NCBI GenBank assembly: GCA_023512835.1
Contig: CM042090.1
Coordinates: forward strand, 49,369,321 to 49,433,320
DNA length: 64,000 bases
DNA from: Taxillus chinensis
Taxonomy: Eukaryota; Streptophyta; Magnoliopsida; Santalales; Loranthaceae
Direction of reading: 5' to 3'
Each line of letters begins with the position of its first letter. The stretch's first letter is position 1. A program made the position numbers and the translations under genes. Below the pieces are notes generated by a model, which searched no databases, had not been told where the DNA came from, and was given only the letters and a program-made list of their open reading frames with translations. Shown piece after piece: positions 54,804 to 64,000 of this stretch.

Positions 54804-55285
54804 TGGTCTTCTTCCTTTTTCCTTTTCCCATGCTCTGAGCGCATCGCATTGTTTCAGTGTGGGGGGGGGGGGTTTCCCTTGAACCGGTTGCTTGTTTGTT
54901 TGCATGCATGCTTTATTTTTATTTTATGTTTTTGCTGTGAATGTATGTTTTGCCTGTGAGGTGCATGGCTACCAAGGTATGCACATTCTGGTTGACTATA
55001 TTGACCACCTTAGTATCTTGTTGTGATATAGATGTTTCAATCGTTAAGGTGTGTTATAAGTTAGTTGAGCATGTCTTTACTTTTTGTATGATATCATCAT
55101 GATTTTGGAGCTAACATTTGAATAGTAAGTTGAGCATGTTATGTTAGGATGAGCTTTGTAAACCCTGAAGTTGAGTGTATAATAGGCATATACTTTTTGA
55201 GAGCACAATTATCTTGCCTTTGAGTGTATTTTATGGGTTATTGGGTTACCAATTTGCTCTTAATGTTCATTACTAGCTATTTAAT
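54804..55285 (+). other. Element H 3' untranslated region
   Basis: Non-coding T-rich sequence with a 12-G run in TTCAGTGTGGG at 54861-54872, a motif commonly seen after Athila env-like ORFs. The PPT and 3' LTR (expected start TGATAACG) are missing; the sequence enters the poly-G tract at 55286. Confidence 0.6.
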
Positions 55286-55317
55286 GGGGGGGGGGGGGGG
55301 GGGGGGGGGGGTGGGGT

Positions 55318-55392
<75 letters not shown>
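55286..55392. other. 107-bp near-pure G tract joining elements H and G
   Basis: All G except two T bases in the first part. On its left H breaks off before its 3' LTR; on its right G starts in the middle of ORF1. Both losses at the same point suggest an assembly or sequencing artefact or filled gap rather than a natural junction. Confidence 0.85.
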
Positions 55393-55393
<1 letters not shown>

Positions 55394-56248
55394 GTTGGAC
55401 TAGTCATTTTCCCGAGGATACCGGCCCACATTGATGGGGCAATCGTAGATTTGGTCCAGCAGATGCTCAAAGGATGTGACCTTACTCCTGCTATCTTGGA
55501 TGAAACCATCCGATCTCTTACTTACCTAAGGAGTAAAGGCTCGGGACAGTTCATGGGGTGCTTACCTCTCCTATGTACTTGGTTGCAAGGTCATTTCCCC
55601 TGTAGTGTTCATTGTTTCCCTGCTGTTTATCAAGTACCAGCCACAACACTACTAGATATTCTGCTCGGCAAGTGGAGCCTACCAAAAGACTTTGAAAGCT
55701 GGAAAAAGAAGTTGGGGAACCTCACGAAGGTGACATTACCTAGGACTGCTCCTTGGATGCCGGTGGTCTCCATGACATATAGCGCGGGGGACTACAATTG
55801 GGTTCCACTTTTAGGTCCCTGGGGAGGAACTGCATATGCACCACTCGCAGGTGGGAAGACAAGTGGGGCGTCATCGATTATTCCCGTGCTTTTTGGCATG
55901 GAAGAGTGTGACTTCACTTACAGCAGAACCATGCTCACAGAAGAAGGCAAGAAGATGTATCAAGCATGGTCCACACCATACAAGATTCAACCCAACAGTT
56001 CAAAACCTGGTGTTTTCCCAGCATACATATCTTGGAGGGCACAACATAAGCCACAGCTAACTTGAGACATGAAGGCTATCCTCCAGAGAGATCGGACTTT
56101 AAGGCAAGAGATCCAGGAGGCTAGAAGCATCTCTAGAAGGAGCTCTTCAAAGGCGGCAGTGAGGGAAAAACAGATCGAGACGATAATGAAGCAGAGGGAG
56201 GAAGCAAGTAAACGACCACCCCAGAGAAAGAGGCGTCGTGCTCCTTAG
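55393..56248 (+). pseudogene. Element G ORF1 (DUF7745-type), C-terminal part
   Basis: Begins in GLVIFPRIPAHIDG right after the poly-G and matches F ORF1 to the end: GSGQFMGCLPLLCTWLQ, TAPWMPVVSMTY, WVPLLGPWGGTAYAPL, FPAYISWRAQHKPQL, then a TGA at 56063-56065, a charged helix (REKQIETIMKQREEASK) and the basic end QRKRRRAP, TAG at 56246-56248. Function is unknown; the protein precedes gag in Ogre-like elements. Confidence 0.83.
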
Positions 56249-56525
56249 GAGATGACTGGAAGAATGCCTTAAGATCACGTAGTGATAGCTTTCATTTTAC
56301 ATGGCATTTCGGCATTGTACGTTTGTATTGAGTGTTTTGTTTTTTTTTTGCAATAAAGTTGTTTGTTTCTTTAACCCTCTGCATAGACATTCATGCATAC
56401 ATGCATATCAAATGAAAAATCAAATAAAAGTTCCCTTGTACCCAGGTGGGTAACGCCTCCCTCCAAGGATTGCGCACTCTTACAATCTCGGATCCCAGCG
56501 CAATCAAATATCTCAACCGCAGCCA
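56249..56525 (+). other. ORF1-gag spacer of element G, conserved with element F
   Basis: Contains ACATGGCATTTCGGCATT, GCAATAAAGTTG, TTTCTTTAACCCTCTGCATAG, CATTCATGCATACATGCAT, GTACCCAGGTGGGTAA, GATTGCGCACT and GATCCCAGCGCAATC before the gag ATG. The same blocks appear in the same order in F (22933-23203). GTACCCAG|GTGGG and ATCCCAG could be splice sites; this is not shown. Confidence 0.55.
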
Positions 56526-57850
56526 ATGGCAGAAGAAACAGAGAACAGACTCATGGGGTTGGAACTGTCACAACAAACCCTACAGGGGCAAATGTCTGCA
56601 ATCATGGAAATGCTCACAAAATTAACTGAGGAAAGAGGAAGAATTCCGACCGGGGGAACTACCAATCACCATCAAGAGCAGGGACAGGAGGCTGTTCAGT
56701 CACCCAACCTGGCTCCAAGCCAAGCACCCACATACCATCCTGCTATGGCACAACCTCCTACCCCAAATCAAACTCATTTCACTATGCCCGCACCAGGAAA
56801 TGTAATGGAAGCGGTGGGTTCCCCAGCTCCTCAGGAAAATATTGAGTCGCTCGCTCTACGCCGACTCGAGGAAAGATTGAAGGCCGTAGAAGGCATTGAC
56901 AGCTATGGTATGACCAGCCCACAAGACTTATGCTTAGTCCCTGGAGTGGTGCTACCGCCAAAATTCAAAATGCCAGATTTTGAAAAGTTCAACGGGACAC
57001 GATGTCCGAAGACACATCTGGCCATGTATTGTCAAAAGATGGCCGCTTATCTTTGGTGAAGACAAGCTCCTCATGCATTGTTTCCAGGAAAGCCTAACTT
57101 GGGGCATCCCATCGCTGGTATTTTCAATGAATGGAAACCGCATTAAGACATGGAAGGAATTAGCTACTTCCTTCTTGGCACAGTACAAACATGTCACCGA
57201 GCTGGCACTGGATCGACTAACCCTGCAGTCTATGGAGAAGGGATCCGAAGAGAATTTCAAAGATTATGCACGAAGATGGAGAGAGGCAGGTGGAGGTCCA
57301 ACCTCCCCTTACCGAAAGAGAACTCACTACTCTTTTTATCAACACACTAAAAGGTGTCTACTATGAGAAGTTGATCGGTAACGTCTCCAACAGCTTTGCA
57401 GACTTGGTCGCATCCGGTGAACGTGTAGAAAGTGGAATTAAAGGAGGAAAGCTGAAGGGAGATGCAGCTGAGGCATCAAAACGGTTTCAACCACCAGCAA
57501 AAAGGAAAGAAAATGAAACCAACCTGGTATACCCATCGCACCCGCCGATACAACCAGCATTCTACCAAGCACCAGGGTGCTATAGAGGGTCACCTGTGGC
57601 CGCCTACGCTGCACCTACACCACCTCCCCCATTCATTCCATACTTGCCACAGGGAGGGGTTCCATTTCCATATCCCATGACACCTAATCCATTTCAACCA
57701 AGAGCACCTTACGTAGAGCAACCAAGGCCAGCAAGTCAGGAAGGACCAGGACCCTCATTCCAAGGACAGGGGCAACCGAGGGCCCCTACCCAGCAAGCAG
57801 GAGCGAATTAGGCTTCTCGTCGACCACGACAAGAGTTTGATCCAATTCCA
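56526..57850 (+). pseudogene. Element G gag
   Basis: The start ATG at 56526 gives MAEETENRLMGLELSQ. Capsid-like domain: PDFEKFNGTRCPKTHLAMYC, a frameshift near 57055, DKLLMHCFQESL, FLAQYKHVTELALDRLTL, FKDYARRWRE, a second frameshift near 57285, VQPPLTERELTTLF, LKGVYYEKLIGNVSNSFADL and a Pro-rich tail. TAG at 57809-57811. The frame then continues into the protease part. Confidence 0.87.
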
Positions 57851-60003
57851 ATGACTTATGCAGAATTATACCCCAAGCTCTTAGAGGCAAGGATGGTAAC
57901 CCCTATACCCTTGGGAGAAATAAAGACTCCTCCCCCGGCTTGGTATAAGCCAGATGCCAGGTGTGAATATCATGCAGGTGGAGTTGGACATGATATCGAA
58001 AACTGTATAACCTTCAAAAGGAAGGTTCAGGCATTAAAGGATGCAAAGTGGCTGGATTTTTCCGCACTGGCGGGGACACCAAATGTGAACGATGATCCGC
58101 TTCCAGAACATTCCCATGACGTGGCGAGTATCACAACAGAAGGATGGCTAGAGAAAGTTTCACAAATACAAATGGAGAAAAGCTATTTGTTTACCCTGCT
58201 GCAGGAATATGGATATATACTTGCTCCCGACACGTTGAAGACAGAGAAGGGGACAAAGTTGGAGAAAAAATGCCTTTATCACAAAATGTCACGGGGACAT
58301 GACATCGCAGAATGTACTGAGTTTTCCAAGGTGGTGCAAAAGCTCATGGACCAAAGGATGATTGAATTCTTTAGAGGGGGAATGGACAACCAAAGCCACA
58401 TGATCCAAGGAGATGATTCCCTCAAATCGCCATGGGTGCCTACACCCCTTGTCTTAAACGTTAAGGCTGCAGAGATCCCGTTCTTGCCACATGGAATCAA
58501 GCCTCTCACTATCCATGCCTCAAGTCTCGTGCCAGACAAGAGGGGGAGAACCGGAAGCCCACAACTACCGCAGGGAATTGCACCTCTCACCATAGGTGTT
58601 CCTGCTCCTTTCCCTTATAAGACTGATAAGGCAGTCCCATGGAACTACAGTTGTGAAGTAGTACAGGGAGCCACCGTAGCCGAAAAGAAAACCAGGAGCG
58701 GTCAGGCATATGCCCCAGATATGACTGACAAAGCAAGGAAGGAAAAAGCTATAGAACAAGACACTGAGTCAACACCGGAAGCAACAAAGAGAGGAACACC
58801 AATTATCGAAGAAGAGACCACCAAATTTCGAAATTCATGAAACAGAGCGAGTATAATATTGTGGATCAGCTAAGCCGACAACCGGCCCGCATCTCCTTGC
58901 TCTCATTAATGATGGATTCCCAGCCTCACTGGGAAGCACTGCTGAAAGTTCTGAGCCAAGCCTATGTTCCACCGACCGTCTCAGTGGCAAATGTTGACGG
59001 AATCACCAGTAACCTCATCATGAACAACGTCATTAGCTTTGGAGATGACGAGCTACCCCAGGAAGGGAAAGGACATATAAAAGCTTTGCACATCACGGTC
59101 AAATGCAAGGAGCACACCATAGCCCTCGTACTCATTGACAACGGCTCGGCCTTGAACATTATGCCCTTGCATATACTGCAGCAACTTCCAATTGACACGT
59201 CCTATATGCGTCCCTGTACGATGAAGGTACGGGCATTCGATGGAGGAAAGCGTGACGTGGTGGGAACTCTAGATATTCCACTCATGATTGGGCCAACTAC
59301 TTTTACGGTGGAATTTTAGGTGATGGACATCATGTCATATTACAGTTGTTTGTTGGGAAGACCTTGGATCCACATGGCAGGAGCGGTGCCATCAAGTCTC
59401 CACCAGAAGATGAAGTTTGTAATGGGGAACCAGCTCATCTGCATCTCTAGAGAGATAAGTTTCCTCGTCACTAAACCGGCATCAGTTCCTTATATTGAAA
59501 GCAACGAAGATGTGCCAGAATGCTCCTATCGGGCTTTTGAGATGGTGAATGTCGCTTCTGCCCCAGACCATCGTCTCTCGAAGGCAGCAAAAATGGTTGC
59601 AGCCACTATGATCAAACAGGGGTACAAACCGAGGCAAGGATTAGGCCTGACAGCTCAAGGGATTCAGAAACCCCTGACCATCTGAGAAAATACCGAAAAA
59701 TTTGGGCTAGGCTACGTCCCTACAAAAGCTAACAGATAGAGGGAAGCTATCAAGAAGAGAGAAGTCAGAATGGCAAGATTGCAGAAAAGGCCAGTACAAG
59801 AAGAAAGGAGAAGCTTTCCCCCTTTGAATGTTACATTCCGGAGTGGAGGGTTTATCCATAAGAGCCAACCTGAGCCCAAGACGGTGACTGTAGCCGTATT
59901 AGACACAAATGAGCATGCACCAAGCGAGATGGTTCATTTAGTGCGAGAGGATCCCAACCAGCCATTGAATAATTGGACCAGCCTGGACCTCCCCATAATG
60001 TAA
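57851..60003 (+). pseudogene. Element G protease region with G-patch motif
   Basis: YAELYPKLLEARMVTPIP, then a zinc-knuckle-like CEYHAGGVGHDIENC and a second CLYHKMSRGHDIAEC. A frameshift near 58835 leads to KQSEYNIVDQLSRQPARISL and the protease VLIDNGSALNIMPLHIL (D-N-G-S active site, usual for Ogre types). A TAG follows TTFTVEF (59317-59319), then SCLLGRPWIHMAGAVPSSLH and a G-patch MIKQGYKPRQGLGLTAQGI (about 59600-59660). The last part, LNVTFRSGGFI, ends at 60001-60003. The G-patch is an RNA-binding motif that occurs in this clade. Confidence 0.83.
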
Positions 60004-60147
60004 TGCTTACGGGTCGCTGGGGTTTAATGTATTCTATGTACTTTGAAGCTGTGAACATTTGTTTTTCCTTAAACTTTCCAATAAAATGTGTTTTTCAAAT
60101 CTTTCATGGTGCATTCCATTCATCACATATGCATATCATATTTGGTT
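60004..60147 (+). other. Spacer at the RT/RNase H deletion of element G
   Basis: 144 bp of non-coding DNA containing CCAATAAAATGTG and CATATGCATATCATATTTGG. It echoes the ORF1-gag spacer (GCAATAAAGTTG, CATACATGCATATCA). Ogre elements have an intron between protease and RT; this may be its remnant, fused to the start of the integrase. Confidence 0.5.
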
Positions 60148-61061
60148 ACCAAGATTCAAGTACCGCCGTCCAAACTACACGTGATGGTCTCCCCGTGGCC
60201 GTTCTCACTTTGGGGCATTGACGTTATCGGACCAATATCTCCAAAAGCGTCTAATGGTCATCGTTTCATTTTGGTAGCCATTGATTACTTCACCAAGTGG
60301 GTAGAAGCAGCATCATACGCTAATGTCACACAAGCTGTGGTACTTCGATTTATACGGAACAACATCATATGCCGATATGGTCTTCCCGAGCAGATCATAA
60401 CGGACAATGCTGCCAATTTGAACAGCCATATGATAGGGAGGTTGTGCGAAACATACAAAATTCAACACCGTAACTCGACTCCCTATCGCCCAAAGATGAA
60501 TGGAGCAGTCGAGGCAGCCAACAAGAACATCAAGAACATTATCAGAAAGATGACCGAAACATACAAAGATTGGCACGAGAAGCTACCTTACGCTTTGCAT
60601 GCTTATCGTACCTCAGTGCGTACATCGACTGGGGCAACTCCATTTTCTTTGGTCTTTGGCATGGAAGCAGTCCTACCGGTCGAAGTGGAGATACCTTCCC
60701 TCCGAGTACTTAAGGATACTCAGCTCGAAGAAGCAGAATGGGCCCAAAGTCGTTATGAGCAGTTGAATTTAATTGAGGGCAAGCGCACGGCGGCGGTTTG
60801 CGAGAGGACAGCGTATCAACAGAGAATGATGAACAATTACAATAAAAAGGTGAAGCCCGAAGCTTTCAAGAGGGTGATCTTGTCCTCAAGAAGATCTTGC
60901 CAATCCAGCATGACCATCGAGGAAAGTGGACTCCCAATTATGAAGGCCCATATGTTGTGAAAAAAGCATTCTTGGGAGGTGCATTGATCCTTGCCAAAAT
61001 GGACGAAGATGAGCTTCCTAATCCAGTGAATAGTGATGCCGTCAAAAAGTTTTATACTTAA
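60148..61061 (+). pseudogene. Element G integrase
   Basis: PSKLHVMVSPWPFSLWGIDVIG (first Asp), FILVAIDYFTKWVEAASY, ITDNAANLNSHMI (second Asp), YRPKMNGAVEAANKNIKNII (Glu), YALHAYRTSVRTSTGATPFS and GMEAVLPVEVEIPSLRVL. All three catalytic residues are present. A one-base shift near 60870 moves the C-terminal module (LVLKKILP, GKWTPNYEGPYVVKKAF) to another frame, ending TAA at 61059-61061. The N-terminal HHCC finger is lost with the RT/RNase H deletion. Confidence 0.88.
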
Positions 61062-62279
61062 CTCTCATGTCTCCCAACAAGATTCTCATTCCTGTAATGG
61101 GCGGACTTGGTGAAAACCCAAAAGGGCACCAAGGGTAAAATACAAAGCTCCAACAAAAGACAAAAAAGAAAACAAAGGCGGACTTGGTGAAAACCCGAAA
61201 GGGCACCAAGGGTAAAATACAAAGCCAACAATAAATCTTGAAGGGTGAAATCGGTTCAATCGAAACCGAAAGGATCAGGACCACAACAAATAGGGTCCGT
61301 TGCAAGCGATAGAGACAACATCATCCAAAAACAAACGCAAACAGTGGAAGACTTGGTCAAACCTGCGGCACACTCGAATCAAATTTGTACATTATGCTTT
61401 TAAAGACTTGCGATTCTATTTATCAGATTATGACAATAGGACACTTTTTATGATATAAATATGTTTTGTGGAATTAAACTAGCAAAAATCTTTTTATCTC
61501 TTTAATCATGTTACATCGTTTTCATTTCACATTTGAGTAGAACATCTTAAATCCCCAGTAAGCTCTTCTAGCATTGCCTTATGAGTAAGGCCAAGCTCAA
61601 AATCCCCAAACAACTTAAAGCCCCCAACTCGGAGTACTCATATCTCCACGAGATATCACTATCCCCAGAGAAGCCGTCAAATCAAGCTCCTCAATATGGC
61701 GAAGCGAAATTTAACATACCCTTCATGCACAACAGGGAGTTCCCCAGCAAAGACAGGACGGATTCTCCATCCAAGGAGAACGTTGTTCCCCAAAAAGTTG
61801 AATGTTAGCCAACCTCTCCAACGACATTTCCATCTTGGCCAACCCTCAGTAATACATCACATGGCATTCGATGCATACATCGCATTGCATCATATTTCAC
61901 CACAAGTTGAGGTTTATGCATCTCGGCATATATCACATTGCATTCCATGCATCATTTGCATACATTCAGCATACTCTGCAATTTCAGGAATGTTGCCATC
62001 TCTGAAGATCCTAAGAGCTCATACTCGATAAGCTTCTCATCAAGCTATCCTAGCTTTCTTTGTTCAAACTGTACACCTTTTCCTTTGCAATTTCCCCAAG
62101 CTCTAAACGCATCCCTTTTGGCAATTGACAAACTTTTCCCATTTTGGGTCACCTCATAGAGCGATCTCCTTGAGTGAACTCGTAGAGAGAGCTTAAATTG
62201 GTTTACTTTCCAAACTCACCAATTCTTTAAAGCGTTTCCCCAAATACCAATTGATGTCTCCAATAAGTCTTTCCAGTAT
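61062..62279 (+). other. Element G 3' region, first part, with a two-copy hairpin repeat
   Basis: Non-coding. A ~50-bp unit occurs twice, 78 bp apart (61100-61150 and 61178-61226). Each holds a hairpin CTTGGTG...CACCAAG with an inner CCC/GGG pair, followed by GGTAAAATACAAAGC. Further right the sequence is CA/TG-rich (TCGATGCATACATCGCATTG) without genes. Confidence 0.65.
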
Positions 62280-62960
62280 AAGTCTATCGTTGATGTGGGC
62301 TTTCCATTTTCAATTTAAGCCTATCGTTGTTGTGGGCTTTCCATTTTCAATTCAAGCCTATCGTTGCAGTGGGCCTTTCATTTTTCCGTTTAAGCCTATC
62401 ATTGCTGTGGGCTTTTCCATTTTCACTTTAAGCCTATCGTTGCTGTGGGCTTTCCCGTTTTCACTTTAAGCCTATCGTTGCTGTGGGCTATCCATTTTCA
62501 ATTCAAGCCTATCGTTGCTGTGGGCTATCCATTTTCAATTCAAGCCTATCATTGCTGTGGGCTATCCATTTTCAGTTCAAGCCTATCGTTGCTATGGGCT
62601 ATCCATTTTCAATTCAAGCCCATCGTTGTTGTGGGCCTTTTTCCATTTTCAATTCAAGCCTATCATTGCTGTGGGCTATCCATTTTCAGTTCAAGCCTAT
62701 CGTTGCTGTGGGCTATCCATTTTCAATTCAAGCCCATCGTTGTTGTGGGCCATTTTCCATTTTTCAATTCGAGCCTATCGTTGTTGTGGGCCTTTCAGTT
62801 TTCAATTCAAGCCCATCATTGTTGTGAGCCTTTTTCCATTTTTCAATTCGAGCCTATCGTTGCTGTGGGCCTTTCAACTTTTAGTTCACGCCCATCATTG
62901 TTATGGGCCTTTTCTCTTTTTCAGTTCAAGCCTGTCATTGTTGTAGGCTTTCAATCTTCG
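62280..62960 (+). repeat. ~38-bp tandem repeat array, about 17 copies, near the 3' end of element G
   Basis: The unit is approximately AAGCCTATCGTTGCTGTGGG followed by CTATCCATTTTCAATTC. The array is contiguous with small length changes and gives artificial repeat ORFs. Tandem arrays between pol and the 3' LTR are a known habit of Ogre-like elements. Confidence 0.92.
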
Positions 62961-63161
62961 GTATCAAGCGGCCTTAGATGCCTCATCAAGGTATTATCCA
63001 AGCATACCGGCCTGTGAAGCCCCTTTTCCCTCTCGGGGACAAATCCAACCGTTGCACTTCTTCCTCTAGGTAAGTCAGGTAAGTGCTCCAACCCGTCCAA
63101 AATGACTCCCTTTTATCTTTGTATGCTGTTTGTATACAAACAGTGCACAAAGAGGGGCAGC
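62961..63161 (+). promoter_or_regulatory. Polypurine tract of element G and preceding segment
   Basis: AAAGAGGGGCAGC ends at 63161, directly before the LTR start TGTAGGACCC. Nothing else was recognised in the 200 bp upstream. Confidence 0.75.
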
Positions 63162-64000
63162 TGTAGGACCCTATTTTGTCCGGGTTGGACATACTAACCC
63201 CATTTGATATACCTTTCGACCCATGCCATATACCTTATTGAACAGGACCACAATGATCCCATACTTCCAAGGAATGGTCTACCCCAATCTGCATGAGATG
63301 GATACAATTGACACGGATGGGGGAGTTAAAAATTAATGACTTTTGCTACAAGTCCTTGAAGCGCCCCAAGACCAACACCATGTGATGGAGGATGAAAATT
63401 GGAGACCAACGCACTCGACCGAGCTCAAATCGGACTTAAAATGAAGAAGTTATGGCCAAAACAACTTTCGTTGAAAAAAGTTTAACTTGCCAAAAGACGG
63501 TCAATGCCCCTGGTCAAACTGCCTGCAAAAGTGATCATGCGAATCTCTTCAAAATGCCTATGCAGGCGAATACGGATCTCCCCAAACAATTCCTGGAGGG
63601 TTATCCATTTTTGCATTTTTGGTGGGGGTAAAAAGGTAATTAAAAGTAAAAAAAAAAGGGGGGGGTTGACCGTTGACCGTTGACCTGCCGACACTTCGAC
63701 CCATTGACCCCAAAGCTCGAAGCCTCGAAGCCCCGAAGCTCGAAGCCCCAAAATCCCGAAGCTCGAAGCCTTGAAGCTCGGCCTCGGCCCCGGCTCGAAG
63801 CCCGAAGCCTCGGCCTCGGCCTCGGCCCCGAAGCTCGGCCCCGAAGCCCCGAAGCTCGAAGCCCCGAAGCCTCGAAGCCTCGAAGCCCCGTTGACCTGCT
63901 GATTTCTAACCTTCGACCCTTCGACCCTCGAAGCCTCGCTGCCGACACTTCGACCCACGACTTACGATGCCGACTTGCGACGCCGACCCGCGGCACCCGT
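63162..64000 (+). repeat. Element G 3' LTR, 5' part
   Basis: Starts TGTAGGACCCTATTTTGTCC and runs past the window end. From about 63708 it becomes a GC-rich array of CCTCGAAGC / CCCCGAAGCTCGAAG units mixed with GACCCTTCGACC and CGGCCTCGGCC. A short G run (63658-63665) lies just before. No gene. Confidence 0.82.

Larger units (their letters stand above)
42886..55285 (+). mobile_element. Element H: Athila-type Ty3 retrotransposon with env-like and ULP1-like ORFs
   Basis: 5' LTR, tRNA-Asp PBS, gag, protease, RT, RNase H, integrase (split by a solo SIRE LTR), pol-env spacer with hairpin modules, env-like ORF, ULP1-like ORF, and 3' UTR. The 3' LTR is not visible: the sequence ends in the poly-G tract at 55286. 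Most ORFs have nonsense codons; the ULP1-like ORF and the integrase (apart from the solo LTR) are open. Confidence 0.9.
55393..64000 (+). mobile_element. Element G: Ogre-like (Tat clade) Ty3 element lacking RT/RNase H
   Basis: ORF1 (C-terminal part), spacer, gag, protease with G-patch motif, short spacer, integrase, 3' region with tandem arrays, PPT and the start of the 3' LTR. RT and RNase H are absent between 60003 and 60150. It is the same family as F, in opposite orientation. The left end is lost at the poly-G tract; the right end lies outside the window. Confidence 0.88.

Noticed and set aside
54861..54872. 12-G run as the polypurine tract of element H
   Set aside because: The LTR start TGATAACG does not follow it; more than 400 bp of unrelated 3' UTR does. 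It may be a secondary tract at most.
55316..55392. ORF starting with a poly-glycine run fused to the G ORF1
   Set aside because: The glycine run is the poly-G artefact; the real ORF1 start is known from element F (34315).
62251..63017. Long repeat-rich open frames (LLWAIHFQFKPI-type units)
   Set aside because: All three frames stay open because the 38-bp array lacks stops; coding is an artefact of the tandem repeat.

Overview
The window is plant nuclear DNA made almost entirely of LTR retrotransposons inserted into one another. Evidence for a plant (probably eudicot) genome: Ty3 chromoviruses with chromodomains, an Athila-type element, Ogre-like Tat elements and a SIRE-type Ty1/copia family; primer-binding sites matching plant tRNA-iMet, tRNA-Asp and probably tRNA-Arg; and a captured beta-1,3-glucanase fragment. 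No single-copy host gene, rRNA, tRNA or CRISPR was found. Element letters are mine.

Left nest (1-24.5 kb), innermost to outermost: a Pack-MULE (958-2186) carrying a GH17-X8 gene fragment sits in the 3' LTR (644-4139) of Tekay element A (+). A interrupts the gag of Tekay element B (+, 4140-10093). B interrupts the env-like gene of SIRE-type element C (-, 10094-20694). C interrupts a Tekay-like LTR J (+, 20695-21604). J interrupts the gag/pro of Ogre-like element F (-). The left ends of A, B, C and J lie outside the window.

Middle (24.5-37.7 kb): a full-length Tekay element D (-, 24536-34199, both LTRs, near-perfect 5-bp target duplication) splits ORF1 of F. The start of F ORF1, its leader, PBS and part of its 5' LTR follow (34200-35891). 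Then come an inverted Tekay-like LTR fragment I (35892-36462) and an unclassified LTR-like block K (36463-37684).

Right part (37.7-64 kb): SIRE-type element E (+, from 37685) is broken by a block of poly-G noise (42.1-42.7 kb). Its RT fragment is interrupted by Athila-type element H (+, 42886-55285). H has gag, pol, an env-like ORF and, joined to it by a TAATG stop-start, an intact ORF with a complete ULP1-type (C48) cysteine-protease active site. A solo SIRE LTR with a perfect GTTGA duplication sits in the H integrase. A 107-bp, nearly pure G tract (55286-55392) then joins H to Ogre-like element G (+), which has ORF1, gag, protease/G-patch and integrase but no RT/RNase H, followed by tandem repeats, a PPT and the start of its 3' LTR.

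Almost all retroelement ORFs are decayed by nonsense codons and small indels; the ULP1-like ORF is the clearest intact one. Two patterns cut across families. One is a module of about 100 bp built around a TGCACG...CGTGCA hairpin, present in Tekay LTRs A, B and D and in the Athila LTR and pol-env spacer, whose stem changes sequence but stays self-complementary. The other is a conserved splice-donor/acceptor arrangement inside the Tekay LTRs.
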